Shown: positions 16,801 to 25,782, counted from the stretch's first letter. The stretch: DNA of 64,000 bases from Cerasicoccus maritimus (GCA_031296935.1 JAVDPD010000016.1:1-64000), one strand, 5' to 3'. Numbers and translations are program-made. The notes: generated from the letters alone by a model not told the origin.

Positions 16801-17940
16801 ATGAAGCTCGTTCTCGTTACTGAAACGTATCCGCCCGAGGTCAATGGCGTCGCGATGACGCTGGAGCGCCTGGTCGCCAACCTGATCCAACAAGGGCACC
16901 AGGTCGAGCTGGTCCGGCCCAAGCAAAAGACCGACGACGAGGCACCCGACTTTGGCTACCCGGTCCACACGGTGCCCGGCATCGCGATCCCCGGTTACGC
17001 GGACTTGCAGTTTGGCTGGTTTGCCGGCGGCAAGTTGAAGAAGCTCTGGACGGCCAATCGCCCCGACGTGGTGCATATCGCAACCGAGGGCATGCTGGGC
17101 TTTTCGGCGCTCAATGTGGCCAAGAAGCTGGGTATCCCGGTCGTCTCGAGCTTTCACACGAACTTTCACACCTACGGTGATCACTACAATTACAAGTTTG
17201 TCGCGAATTGGCTCATGGCCTACCTCCGCTGGTTTCATAACCGCACGCTGGCCACGTTTGTGCCCTCGCAGGCGACGGTGGACGACCTGGAAAAATACGG
17301 CTTTAAGAACGTTAAAATTTTCAGCCGCGGCGTCGACACCGAGCTTTTTGGCAAGCACCGCCGCCGCGATGATCTGCGGCACAGTTGGGGCGTGAAGAAC
17401 GGCGACCCGGTAGTGGTGCATGTCGGCCGTGTGGCGGCGGAGAAAAACATCCCGCTCACCATTGCCGCCTACCAACGCCTGAAGACGCACCTGCCTGACG
17501 CCAAGCTCGTGGTGGTCGGCGACGGCCCCGAACGCGCTGGTCTCGAAAAGAAGCATCCGGAGATTATCTTTGCCGGCATGCAGCGTGGTCAGGAGCTGGC
17601 CGAGCACTACGCTTCGGGCGACTTCTTCCTCTTTGGCAGCACCACGGAAACCTTCGGCAACGTGCTGACCGAGGCTATGGCGAGCGAGCTCGTCGTCCTC
17701 GGCTACGACTACGCCGCCGCGCATCATCACGTGGTGGATGGCGAGAACGGTTTCAAGGTGCCGTTTAAGGACGAGCCTGCGTTTCTCAACTCGGTCGACC
17801 GCCTCGTGGCCGCTAAGCCCGAGTGGCCAGCGATCCGCCAATCGGCCCGCGAAAAGGCGCAGTCTTTATCGTGGACGAGCATCATCCAGGGGTATGCAGA
17901 TGAGGTGGCGGAGTTAGTTGGCCTGAAAGATAACGCGTAG
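16801..17940 (+). CDS. GT4-family glycosyltransferase (alpha-mannosyl/glucosyl transferase type)
   Basis: 379 residues, GT-B fold. The N-terminal domain has LVTETYPPEVNGVAMTLERL and DVVHIATEGMLGFSAL with FHTNFHTYGDHY, the pattern of lipid- or envelope-directed GT4 enzymes such as MgtA/PimB-like transferases. The nucleotide-sugar domain has VVHVGRVAAEKNIPL, LVVVGDGPER and the E-x7-E motif in TTETFGNVLTEAMAS. Product and acceptor are unknown; a glycolipid is most likely. Monocistronic. Confidence 0.92.
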   Translation: MKLVLVTETYPPEVNGVAMTLERLVANLIQQGHQVELVRPKQKTDDEAPDFGYPVHTVPGIAIPGYADLQFGWFAGGKLKKLWTANRPDVVHIATEGMLGFSALNVAKKLGIPVVSSFHTNFHTYGDHYNYKFVANWLMAYLRWFHNRTLATFVPSQATVDDLEKYGFKNVKIFSRGVDTELFGKHRRRDDLRHSWGVKNGDPVVVHVGRVAAEKNIPLTIAAYQRLKTHLPDAKLVVVGDGPERAGLEKKHPEIIFAGMQRGQELAEHYASGDFFLFGSTTETFGNVLTEAMASELVVLGYDYAAAHHHVVDGENGFKVPFKDEPAFLNSVDRLVAAKPEWPAIRQSAREKAQSLSWTSIIQGYADEVAELVGLKDNA

Positions 17941-18069
17941 AATCTTTCAAATTCTTCCACTTTGGGCCGGTTTTGATTGATTTTCGCGCCGGGAGCATCA
18001 TGGTTCGAGGTCAGTATTGCTACTGTTCTATATGAGCAGAGCTTTTCCACACTCTCACAAGGACTACCC

Positions 18070-19212
18070 ATGGACTCCCGATATCCTTCCATCGAATGGC
18101 TCGCCGAGCGCGCGCGCAAGCGCATGCCGGGGTTTGCCTACGACTACCTGGCCGGCGGCTGCTTCTCGGAAATCAACCTGGCGCGCAACACGTCGGACAT
18201 CCGCGAAGTTCAGTTCATGCCGCACTATTTGCGCGACTTCAAGGGTGCCTCGCAGGAGTGTGAGTTGTTTGGTAAAAAGTATGATGCGCCGTTTGGCATT
18301 GCGCCGGTTGGCTTGCAGGGCCTGATGTGGCCGCGCTCTTGTGAGATTCTCGCCAAGGCTGCCAAGGAGCGCAATGTGCCATTTTGCCTGAGCACCGTGG
18401 GCACCGCGAGCATTGAGACGATTGCCGAGATAACCGAGGGCGACTTCTGGTTTCAGCTCTACCACCCGGCCGAAGATGAGCTCCGCGACAAGCTACTGGA
18501 ACGCGCCGCTGCCGCTGGTTGCAAAACGCTGGTCATCCTCGCCGACACGCCGACTTTTGCCTACCGCCCGAAGGAAATTCGCAACGGTTTGTCCATCCCG
18601 CCTCGCATGACCGCGCGCAATATCTTCCAGATGTGCACGCGGCCAACTTGGTCCTTTAGCCAACTGGCAGCCGGGGCACCGGAGTTCAAGACGATGAAGC
18701 CCTACATCCCGAAGGGGCTGAACATGAAGCATTTGGGCCTCTTTATGAACAAGACGTTCTCGGGCCGCCTGACGGAATCGAAGATCAAGGCGATCCGCGA
18801 CAAGTGGCAGGGCAACCTCGTGGTCAAGGGCATCGTGAACCCCGAAGACGCGGCCAAGGCCATCGCGCTCGGTGTCGATGGCATGATTGTTTCCAACCAC
18901 GGCGGCCGCCAGCTGGACCCCGGCCAATCGACGATCAAACCGTTGGCCAACCTCGCGAAGGAATTCAAGGGCAAGGTAAAGCTGATGATGGACTCCGGCA
19001 TCCGCTCGGGCCCCGACATTGCGGCCTCGCTGGCTTGCGGCGCGGACTTCGTTTTCTGTGGTCGCGCGCCGATGTTTGGCGTTTGTGCAATGGGCGACAA
19101 GGGCGGCGATCAGGCCCTGAGCATCCTCAAGCGTCAGTTGCAGCAGGTGATGGAGCAGATCGGCTGCGAAACGCTGGAGGATCTGCCCAAGCACCTGATT
19201 ACAGAATCTTAG
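18070..19212 (+). CDS. FMN-dependent alpha-hydroxy-acid dehydrogenase/oxidase (L-lactate dehydrogenase-like)
   Basis: 380 residues, FMN TIM barrel. N-terminal YDYLAGGCFSEINLARN corresponds to the fDYidGGa..E motif. FMN and catalytic residues are in APVGLQGL, WFQLY, LVILADTP, VVKGIVNPEDA, VSNHGGRQLD (catalytic His and Arg) and MDSGIRSGPD. It oxidises L-lactate or a related 2-hydroxy acid. ATG 18070 follows AAGGAC. The next genes on the same strand are lutABC, which also oxidise L-lactate, so this may be the enzyme for a second hydroxy acid or electron acceptor. Confidence 0.92.
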   Translation: MDSRYPSIEWLAERARKRMPGFAYDYLAGGCFSEINLARNTSDIREVQFMPHYLRDFKGASQECELFGKKYDAPFGIAPVGLQGLMWPRSCEILAKAAKERNVPFCLSTVGTASIETIAEITEGDFWFQLYHPAEDELRDKLLERAAAAGCKTLVILADTPTFAYRPKEIRNGLSIPPRMTARNIFQMCTRPTWSFSQLAAGAPEFKTMKPYIPKGLNMKHLGLFMNKTFSGRLTESKIKAIRDKWQGNLVVKGIVNPEDAAKAIALGVDGMIVSNHGGRQLDPGQSTIKPLANLAKEFKGKVKLMMDSGIRSGPDIAASLACGADFVFCGRAPMFGVCAMGDKGGDQALSILKRQLQQVMEQIGCETLEDLPKHLITES

Positions 19213-19350
19213 GCCGTCTATAGTGCGTTTACTGGTTTGCTGATAGACTGGTAGAAAACGCCTAATATCTTCCACTATCTTTCAGATTCGGGTGAGTTCG
19301 CGTTGAATCGTGGCCTTTGAAGTGTCATATTCTCGGTAAAGTTTGTTACC

Positions 19351-20124
19351 GTGAATACCCTCGACCGCCAAGTTCCCGCCTCTAAATCAATCCAGCTCAT
19401 GGCCACCTGCCTGTGCGACGCGTTCTTCGACGACGTGGCCAAGGCGACCGTGCAAGTGCTCGAATGGGCCGGCTGCAACGTGGAGTTTCCCGAGGGCCAA
19501 ACCTGCTGCGGGCAGCCCGCGTTTAACGCTGGCGACTGGAAGGCGTCGCGCCAAGTGGTCCGCCACGTGATGGATGTTTTTCAGGGCGAAAAGCCGGTCG
19601 TGGTGCCGTCGGGTTCCTGCGCGGCAATGGGGTTTCATGGCGCGCTATTGGAGTTTGAGAAAGAGCCTGATCTGCCGCAGGTCAAGCAGCTCGCGAGCCG
19701 TACCTGGGAGCTGACCGACTACCTCGTGAACGGGCTCGGCATCGAGAAGATCCCGGGCAAGGTTTCGGCGCGGGTGTCGTTTCACCGCAGCTGCCACTCG
19801 CGGGGCACGTGCACCGGCCCCTCGGCCGTGAAACTGCTTTCGTCGATCGAAGGCATCGAGCTGTTGCCCTTTGGCGAGCAGGAGCAGTGCTGCGGATTTG
19901 GCGGCGCATTCTCGGTCAGCTTTCCGAATATTTCCAAGAAAATGGGCGAGCTGAAGATCGAGCACGTCCTCGCCGACAACCCCGATATCCTCGCCTCGGT
20001 CGACATGGGCTGCCTGCTGCATTTGGGCGGCATCATCGACAAGAGTGGGCGGGAAATTCCCCGTAAGCACGTGGCGCAGATCATCCGCGACGCCCTTGTG
20101 GAAGCCGGAGAAATCAAGGAGTAG
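19351..20124 (+). CDS. lutA: Lactate utilisation protein A (CCG-domain Fe-S subunit)
   Basis: 257 residues with two CCG domains of the LutA/GlpC/HdrB kind: TCCGQPAFNAGDW with SGSCAAMGFHG, and FHRSCHSRG with QCCGFGGAFSV and SVDMGCLLHL. Subunit of the LutABC complex that oxidises L-lactate to pyruvate. A GTG start at 19351 gives the usual short lead-in to ATCLCDAFF. Second codon possibilities include ATG 19399. Followed by lutB after 4 bases. Confidence 0.95.
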   Translation: MNTLDRQVPASKSIQLMATCLCDAFFDDVAKATVQVLEWAGCNVEFPEGQTCCGQPAFNAGDWKASRQVVRHVMDVFQGEKPVVVPSGSCAAMGFHGALLEFEKEPDLPQVKQLASRTWELTDYLVNGLGIEKIPGKVSARVSFHRSCHSRGTCTGPSAVKLLSSIEGIELLPFGEQEQCCGFGGAFSVSFPNISKKMGELKIEHVLADNPDILASVDMGCLLHLGGIIDKSGREIPRKHVAQIIRDALVEAGEIKE

Positions 20125-20128
20125 GACC

Positions 20129-21544
20129 ATGACCCCCAAGAGTTTTCAGCAGATCGACAAGTTCGCCCGCGACCTCCCCAAGGAAGTCCGCGCCACCGTT
20201 TACGACGGCTCCAAGAGCACCAGCGAGAAGCGCTACGACTCGATCTGGCGCGACTATCCGGAGACGGCCGACGTCCTCCGCGAAACTGCGGGCAAGGTGA
20301 AGCAGCATACGCTGGAGCACCTCGACCAGTATCTGGAGCAGGCCGAGAAAAGCCTGACCGCCGCCGGCGCGAAGGTCCACTTTGCCTCGACGGGCGACCG
20401 CGCCAACGAGATTGCACTGAAGCTCATGCAAGAGCGCGGCGTGAAGAAAATGGTGAAGTCCAAGAGCATGGTCACCGAGGAAACGCACCTCGTGCCTTAC
20501 TTGGAAAAGGCAGGTATCGAATGCGTGGAAACGGACCTCGGCGAGTTCATCGTGCAGATCGACCACGACCACCCGTCGCACATCGTGAAGCCGATCATGC
20601 ACAAGAATCGTCGGCAGATCGCGAAGAGCTTTGAGCGCGAGGGCCTCGGCGATTACAACGACGACCCGGAGACGATTACCCGCCGCGCGCGCGTCCACCT
20701 GCGCAAGAAATACTTTGAGGCCGATTGCGGCGTGACCGGCGCGAACTTCGTGTCCGCCGAAAGCGGGCGCATGGTGTTGATCACCAACGAGGGCAACGCA
20801 CGCTTCTGCATGGCCGCGACCAAGCTGCACATCGCGATCATTGGCATCGAAAAACTCGTGCCGCGCGATCAGGACCTGAGCCTGTTCTTAAACCTGATTG
20901 GCCGCTCCGGCACCGGTCAGCAACTCACCGTTTACCAGCAGTTCATCAACGGGCCGAAGACACCCGGGCAGCCCGATGGCCCGGAGGAAATGCACGTTAT
21001 CTTTGTGGACAACAAGCGAACGGAAGTGCTCGCCAGCGAGTGCAAGGAGATCCTGCGCTGCATCCGCTGTGGTGCCTGCCTGAACGTTTGCCCAATCTAC
21101 CGCCAAGCTAGCGGCCACGCCTACCGCAGCGTTTACCCAGGCCCCGTCGGTGCGGTGCTGAGTCCGCTGCTGGCGGGGGACAAGTTCCCTGAGCTGGCGG
21201 ATTTGCCCAAGGCGTCGAGCCTTTGCGGCGCGTGCAACGAAGTTTGCCCGGTGAATATTCCGATCCCAGACTTGCTCTTGTGCCTGCGCGACAAGGGCAA
21301 GCGCGAGGGCGCGAAAAACGCCTCGGCCGGCACGCCGCCGATGGGCATGTATGCGATGATGGCCAGCCAACCGAGCGCGTGGAAAGCCGCAATGAGGCTC
21401 GGCTACGCGGTCAACATCACCCCGCAAGCAATGATGAATGTCGTCCCCGCCGCGCAAGCCTGGACGAGCGTCCGCCAATTGCCTAAGTGGCGCGGCGGCA
21501 AGTTCCGCGATTGGATGGGCGAACACGACAAGGACGCCAAGTAA
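20129..21544 (+). CDS. lutB: Lactate utilisation protein B (LUD domain and ferredoxin-type Fe-S subunit)
   Basis: 471 residues. N-terminal LUD domain (about 60-290), then two 4Fe-4S motifs CIRCGACLNVCPIYRQ and CGACNEVCPVNIP, and the LutB C-terminal domain. ATG 20129 is fixed by the AAGGAG site at 20116-20121 and the 4-base distance from lutA. It should pass electrons from lactate oxidation to a menaquinone or other carrier. LutC is separated from it by a 480-base insertion. Confidence 0.96.
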   Translation: MTPKSFQQIDKFARDLPKEVRATVYDGSKSTSEKRYDSIWRDYPETADVLRETAGKVKQHTLEHLDQYLEQAEKSLTAAGAKVHFASTGDRANEIALKLMQERGVKKMVKSKSMVTEETHLVPYLEKAGIECVETDLGEFIVQIDHDHPSHIVKPIMHKNRRQIAKSFEREGLGDYNDDPETITRRARVHLRKKYFEADCGVTGANFVSAESGRMVLITNEGNARFCMAATKLHIAIIGIEKLVPRDQDLSLFLNLIGRSGTGQQLTVYQQFINGPKTPGQPDGPEEMHVIFVDNKRTEVLASECKEILRCIRCGACLNVCPIYRQASGHAYRSVYPGPVGAVLSPLLAGDKFPELADLPKASSLCGACNEVCPVNIPIPDLLLCLRDKGKREGAKNASAGTPPMGMYAMMASQPSAWKAAMRLGYAVNITPQAMMNVVPAAQAWTSVRQLPKWRGGKFRDWMGEHDKDAK

Positions 21545-21556
21545 CTGGAGTTGTTA

Positions 21557-22000
21557 ACCACGAATCTCGCGAATGAACGCGAATCTATCTGACTGTTTGA
21601 TCGAAAATGAGTTTGATTGAGACACTTACAAATCCTGATGTAAGGAAACGTCTTGGGAGGTTTATTTATAAAGTTAACGTCTCAGGTTTGAGTGATTTTG
21701 TGTCCGGCTACCAGCTAGCACTAGAGAAGCGAGGGCTTTTTGAGGAACCATTTATACCGAATGGATTTTCCGATTGGCTAACCAAACGTCTGGGTTTCCC
21801 TCTGAACAATATGGGGTGGTCTAGAATGATAATTGAACGTTATGGAAACACTCCAGAGGCTGTAGAAAAAGTATATGTGTAAGAGATGAATTCATTAATC
21901 TCAATGATCCAGAACATAGCGAGGACTATGACGATATACATCGTGCCGACTCATAGTAAAATCAACCTGAATATTCGTGAAGATTCGCGCTATTCGTAGT
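21557..22000. mobile_element. Small cassette bracketed by imperfect inverted repeats between lutB and lutC
   Basis: The arms at 21557-21584 and 21973-22000 match in inverted orientation at 22 of 28 positions and are themselves built from repeated CGAAT/CGCGAAT words. The interior is visibly AT-richer than the lut genes and holds one small open frame. It splits an operon that is normally contiguous. No transposase is present, so this is a non-autonomous insertion by inference. Confidence 0.55.
21607..21882 (+). CDS. Small hypothetical protein in the lutB-lutC insertion, possibly frameshifted
   Basis: 91 codons from ATG 21607, no recognised domain, AT-rich compared with neighbours. The frame stops after AVEKVYV. 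In the -1 frame, reading from 21879, 25 further codons continue to TAG 21954-21956, beginning VRDEFINLNDPEH. That acidic extension looks like natural protein, so either the gene is frameshifted or the base run is misread. The shape (about 115 residues, GFSDWLTKR, aromatic-rich, acidic tail) recalls small immunity-type proteins, but this is a guess. Confidence 0.5.
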   Translation: MSLIETLTNPDVRKRLGRFIYKVNVSGLSDFVSGYQLALEKRGLFEEPFIPNGFSDWLTKRLGFPLNNMGWSRMIIERYGNTPEAVEKVYV

Positions 22001-22016
22001 TCAAAAATTTATCCCC

Positions 22017-22634
22017 ATGTCTGACGACCGATCCGAAATTTTCTCCCGCATCAAAGGCGCGCTTGAGCCGCTGCCCGAGCGCACGCCGTTGCCTGACTAC
22101 GCGCGCGACTTGCCGCTGTGCACCGTGCACCCGGACTTCCCGAATGCGTGGGAGCTCTTTGCCCACAAGTCCAAGCAGGTCAATGGCACGCCGCTCAAGG
22201 GCCTGGCCGAGTTGGCCAAGTGGCTCATTGCCGACGGCCAAACGCACGGCTACTGCGACCCCGCGCTCGTGGACAAGGTCCGTGCGCTTCCGGAGTTCAA
22301 CGGGATCACTTTGGAGACCGAATTTGACCGCACGCGCTTCGACGACTTCACCTTCGGCATCACGAAGGCTGCGGGCGTCATTGCGGAAACGGGCACGCTA
22401 ATTCTCAAAGACCAGAGCACGTCTTCCCGACTCGGAGCGCTGGCGCCTTGGGTGCACGCAGCGATTGTTGACGAAGCCGATGTTTACCCCGATGTGCGCA
22501 CAGCAATCGAAAACTTCGGCGACGATCCTTCGATCATCTGGGCCACGGGTCCATCAAAGACCGCCGACGTTGAAGGCATTTTGATTGAGGGGGTCCACGG
22601 CCCGGGCATCCAGATTGTTTGTCTGGATGCATAG
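22017..22634 (+). CDS. lutC: Lactate utilisation protein C (LUD domain)
   Basis: 205 residues with the conserved LUD segment AAGVIAETGTLIL, then WVHAAIVDEADVYPDV, WATGPSKTADVEGILIEG and VHGPGIQIV. Third component of the LutABC L-lactate oxidising system. The start MSDDRSEIFSRIK matches the family. It is detached from lutB by the inserted cassette, so its expression may depend on readthrough or on a promoter within the insertion. Confidence 0.95.
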   Translation: MSDDRSEIFSRIKGALEPLPERTPLPDYARDLPLCTVHPDFPNAWELFAHKSKQVNGTPLKGLAELAKWLIADGQTHGYCDPALVDKVRALPEFNGITLETEFDRTRFDDFTFGITKAAGVIAETGTLILKDQSTSSRLGALAPWVHAAIVDEADVYPDVRTAIENFGDDPSIIWATGPSKTADVEGILIEGVHGPGIQIVCLDA

Positions 22635-22656
22635 CAACGTGCCGTTGCATCCAGAG

Positions 22657-22675
22657 ATTTGCGCAGTGCGCAAAT
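22657..22675. repeat. 19-base palindrome ATTTGCGCA-G-TGCGCAAAT
   Basis: Perfect 9-base arms, 23 bases after lutC. Same design as the palindrome at 15232-15250. Confidence 0.6.
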
Positions 22676-22696
22676 AGCTTGGGAACTGGATACGAA

Positions 22697-22729
22697 AACA
22701 GCCGGTGCAATGACCGGCTGTTGTTGTTT
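22697..22729 (+). terminator. Rho-independent terminator after lutC
   Basis: 10-base-pair stem AACAGCCGGT / ACCGGCTGTT, loop GCAATG, followed by GTTGTTT. It sits between convergent lutC and hom. Confidence 0.8.
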
Positions 22730-22748
22730 AAAACTGAAGCGATTACCT

Positions 22749-24080
22749 TTACTTGCCGGGCTTGAAGACGCGGAGGCGGAAGGGCGTGTCGATGGAGATG
22801 TCGAGCTCGCTGATGACCTTGAGCGCGGTTTCGATGTTGGACTCGCTGGCGCTGTGCGTGGTGAAGATCAGGCGTGCGCTGGCGGAGTCGGATTCTTCCT
22901 CCTGAATCATCGTGGCGACGGAGATGCTGTGGTCGGCAAATACTTTTGCTATGTTCGCCAAGACGCCGGGCTGGTCCTTGACACGCAAGCGAATGTAATA
23001 CGGGCTGCTGACCGACTCGGGCCCCGCTAGCTGCACTTCGTCGGCAAGGGCCTTGTAGGTCTCTTCGTCTTCCTCCGAGATCACGGGGGGCGGGGCACCG
23101 AGCAGCGCAACGACGGCGTCGGCGATGTCGCTGATCACGGCGCTCGCGGTGGCGTCTTGTCCAGCGCCGCGGCCGACGAGGATTGTTTCGCCGACGACAT
23201 CGCCAGTGAGGCTGATGCCGTTGAAGACTTCGTCGACCTGCGCGATGATTTCGTTCTTCGCGATGAGGGCCGGGTGCAGGCGCACGGACACGGCGTTCTT
23301 GTCGAAGTCGCGGCGGATAACGGCGAGGAGCTTGATCTTGTAGCCGAGGGACTTGGCGTAAGCGATGTCGCCCGTGGTGATGTCGCGAATGCCTTCGACG
23401 ACCATCTCTTCGAGTTTCACCCAGCGACCGTGTGCAAGGTAGGCGAGGATCACGGCCTTGTGCGCGGCGTCGTAGCCATCGAGGTCGAGGCTTTCATCGG
23501 CTTCCACGTAGCCGAGGGCGCGCGCTTGGTCGAGCACGTCGCCGTAGCTGATGCCTTCGCGCTCCATGCGCGTGAGCATGTAGTTGGTGGTGCCGTTGAG
23601 GATGCCGTAAATGAGCGAGAAGCGATTGGCCACGAGGCCTTCGCGCAGCGTCTTAATGATCGGAATGCCGCCGGCGACGCTGGCTTCGAAAAAGTAATGC
23701 GTGTTGCAGTCGCGCGCGGCGTTGAAGAGCTCTTCGCCGTGTTCGCAAATGAGCGCCTTGTTGGCGGTGACGACGGTCTTGCCGTTCTTAAAGGCTTGCA
23801 GCGTGAGCTCGCGGGCGAGGGTGGTGCCGCCGATGAGTTCGCAGACGATGTCGATTTGCGGATCGTTAACGATGCTGAAGTTGTCGTCGGTCAGTTGGCC
23901 GGGGCCGACTTGGACATCACGCTGCTTGGTGATGTCGCGCGCGGATGCGCTGACGAGCTCGAGCTTCGCGCCAAGGCGGTATTCGAGCGCGGAGAGGTCG
24001 GCTTGCAGGTGTTTCCAGACGCCTTGGCCGACGGTGCCGAAGCCAAGGATTCCGATGCGTATGGTGCGCTTGCTTTTCAC
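22749..24080 (-). CDS. hom: Homoserine dehydrogenase with C-terminal ACT domain
   Basis: Reduces aspartate semialdehyde to homoserine, leading to threonine and methionine. The Rossmann motif is IGILGFGTVGQGVW, followed by VVTANKALI, ASVAGGIPII, ILNGTTNYML and the catalytic region YVEADESLDLDGYDAAHKAVILA. A regulatory ACT domain (last 80 residues) begins YYIRLRVKDQPGVLANIA, so threonine feedback is likely. No ATG is available: GTG 24080 fits the family N-terminus best, with TTG 24116 as a longer option. Confidence 0.95.
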   Translation of the reverse strand: MKSKRTIRIGILGFGTVGQGVWKHLQADLSALEYRLGAKLELVSASARDITKQRDVQVGPGQLTDDNFSIVNDPQIDIVCELIGGTTLARELTLQAFKNGKTVVTANKALICEHGEELFNAARDCNTHYFFEASVAGGIPIIKTLREGLVANRFSLIYGILNGTTNYMLTRMEREGISYGDVLDQARALGYVEADESLDLDGYDAAHKAVILAYLAHGRWVKLEEMVVEGIRDITTGDIAYAKSLGYKIKLLAVIRRDFDKNAVSVRLHPALIAKNEIIAQVDEVFNGISLTGDVVGETILVGRGAGQDATASAVISDIADAVVALLGAPPPVISEEDEETYKALADEVQLAGPESVSSPYYIRLRVKDQPGVLANIAKVFADHSISVATMIQEEESDSASARLIFTTHSASESNIETALKVISELDISIDTPFRLRVFKPGK

Positions 24081-24290
24081 CTCAGTAAGGAACGTCGGCA
24101 GAGGGAGCCTTGGCAATGCTAAATCTGATCTTGGATAATTAGGCCGCCTAAGTATCGCTAGAATCTAATTTGCTAAAAGATTATTTAATCTCAATAAGCG
24201 GTTAATGGTTGCTTGTTGGGCCAATTTGTCTAGGGTAGATTGACTACCTTTTAGTCCTGCTAGATTAACTCCAACTGCTATTCTTAAATT

Positions 24291-24995
24291 ATGAGCGACG
24301 GTACAAACGAAGGCGAACTGGTGGATCGTCTGATCGAAGAACTGCAATCTGCCCAGCGAGATAAACGCAATGCTCGCAATATCATGACCGTTTTGGTCCT
24401 GATCATTGTAGTCTTCTTCATCTTCCTGGGCATACAGGAAGTGAAAAAATTCCAAGAAGAGGAACTGGATGACTTTGCTACGGCTCTCAGCGACGAGGCA
24501 GCCGAATTAGTCCCGGTTCTGGGCGAGGATTTGAGCAACTCCTTCAACCGTTTGGTCCCGGCTTACGAGACGGCTTTTGTGGATGTATTCCAGGAGAACG
24601 AAGAGCTTTATTATGAAGTTCTTTCCGATGAATACATTGGCCTACAGGTTCACGCGCAAGATGCGTGGCCGCAGATTGAAGAAGCCTTGGCGGAGCTCGT
24701 TGTACAGCAGGAAGAAACCGCCAGCGCTGAGCTTTCCAAGTTCATTCCACGCGATAAGCTTGCCAATCTGAGCGTGTATTATAACGAGGCACTGGATAAC
24801 TACCTCACCGAATACATGGAAGGTAAGTTCGCGGTTAACCTCGAGGTCAGCCAGGACATTATCAACAAGCTCACGCAGATTGCTGAGGAAGATCAAACCA
24901 TGCAGCCGACGGATGTGCGTTTCACTTTGGGCCTGATGCTTGAGCTGTTGGGCTTGGAAATCCAGCAGGCATCTGAAATCGAATCCGAATCCTAA
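24291..24995 (+). CDS. Single-pass membrane protein of unknown function (first of a pair)
   Basis: 234 residues. A charged cytosolic N-terminus (about 28 residues), one membrane helix (IMTVLVLIIVVFFIFLGI), then an acidic, mostly helical extracytoplasmic domain rich in Glu, with likely coiled-coil stretches. No enzyme motif. The next gene, 17 bases on, encodes a protein of the same size and layout, so they are probably partners or diverged duplicates. Function not recognised. Confidence 0.75.
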   Translation: MSDGTNEGELVDRLIEELQSAQRDKRNARNIMTVLVLIIVVFFIFLGIQEVKKFQEEELDDFATALSDEAAELVPVLGEDLSNSFNRLVPAYETAFVDVFQENEELYYEVLSDEYIGLQVHAQDAWPQIEEALAELVVQQEETASAELSKFIPRDKLANLSVYYNEALDNYLTEYMEGKFAVNLEVSQDIINKLTQIAEEDQTMQPTDVRFTLGLMLELLGLEIQQASEIESES

Positions 24996-25012
24996 CCACG
25001 GAGCCAACGAAT

Positions 25013-25714
25013 ATGAGCAACGAAAAGAAGCTAATCGATTTCATGCGGGAGGAAATTTCTCGCACTCGTAAAGGTGTAGGCCAAACCTACATTTTCGGCA
25101 TCATTGCCGCCGTGATCGTGGCCGGTTACATGTCTTTTATCCTGACGATGGTTAAGGAAGCGACCGATGGCGAGTTCCTTGCCATTGCAGTTCGTCAGCA
25201 GGTAGAAGCTGCCGTGCCTGAAATGATACGCAATGGTGAGGCGACGCTCGCGGATAATGCGCCTATCGCCGCCAAGAAACTGAGCAACCGCTTCCTCAAG
25301 CTGGTGCCAGAGCTGGCAGCAACGGGCAAGGAGCAGATCGATATGTCTCACGAGGAAATCATTCCGTTTCTCAGTGACGACTTCTCCCAGCGCATGGTGG
25401 AATACATTAACTCACACCAAGAGGCGCTGCGCGAGTTTGCCGCGCAAAACGATTCAGAAGCGTTTGCCGAAGAGTTCACTCGCCAGATGATGACCGAGCT
25501 GAAGCTGAACATCGACGCCGAGATGAAAGATGCCACGGGAGCAGGCTTGGACTACTTCAATGAAAATCTGCTGCAATCGCTGGTGGCGATGGACACCAAG
25601 CTCGAAGAGCTGATTAATACGCCCGAGAGCGAACTGACGCAGCGTGATCGTTTACAACGCCGGATCCTCGCACGCATGGTGTTGCACGTGACGGCGCATA
25701 CGCCTCAGTCGTAA
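25013..25714 (+). CDS. Single-pass membrane protein of unknown function (second of a pair)
   Basis: 233 residues. MREEISRTRKGVGQ at the cytosolic side, one helix (YIFGIIAAVIVAGYMSFIL), then a helical domain with VPEMIRNGEATLADNAPIAAKKLSNRFLKLVPEL. This parallels the AAELVPVLGEDLSNSFNRLVP region of the preceding protein, arguing for common ancestry. Same operon, terminator immediately after. No known family recognised. Confidence 0.75.
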   Translation: MSNEKKLIDFMREEISRTRKGVGQTYIFGIIAAVIVAGYMSFILTMVKEATDGEFLAIAVRQQVEAAVPEMIRNGEATLADNAPIAAKKLSNRFLKLVPELAATGKEQIDMSHEEIIPFLSDDFSQRMVEYINSHQEALREFAAQNDSEAFAEEFTRQMMTELKLNIDAEMKDATGAGLDYFNENLLQSLVAMDTKLEELINTPESELTQRDRLQRRILARMVLHVTAHTPQS

Positions 25715-25724
25715 AGCGAAACAA

Positions 25725-25741
25725 ACTTTGCATCGCAAAGC
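25725..25741. repeat. 17-bp palindrome copy 3 (ACTTTGC-ATC-GCAAAGC)
   Basis: Intergenic and directly abutting the terminator stem that starts at 25739. Confidence 0.75.
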
Positions 25742-25767
25742 TCCCCGCTGTTCGGGGAGCTTTTTTT
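25739..25767 (+). terminator. Rho-independent terminator of the membrane-protein pair
   Basis: 9-base-pair stem AGCTCCCCG / CGGGGAGCT, loop CTGTT, followed by seven T. Confidence 0.92.
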
Positions 25768-25782
25768 GTGCGTTGCTTATCG

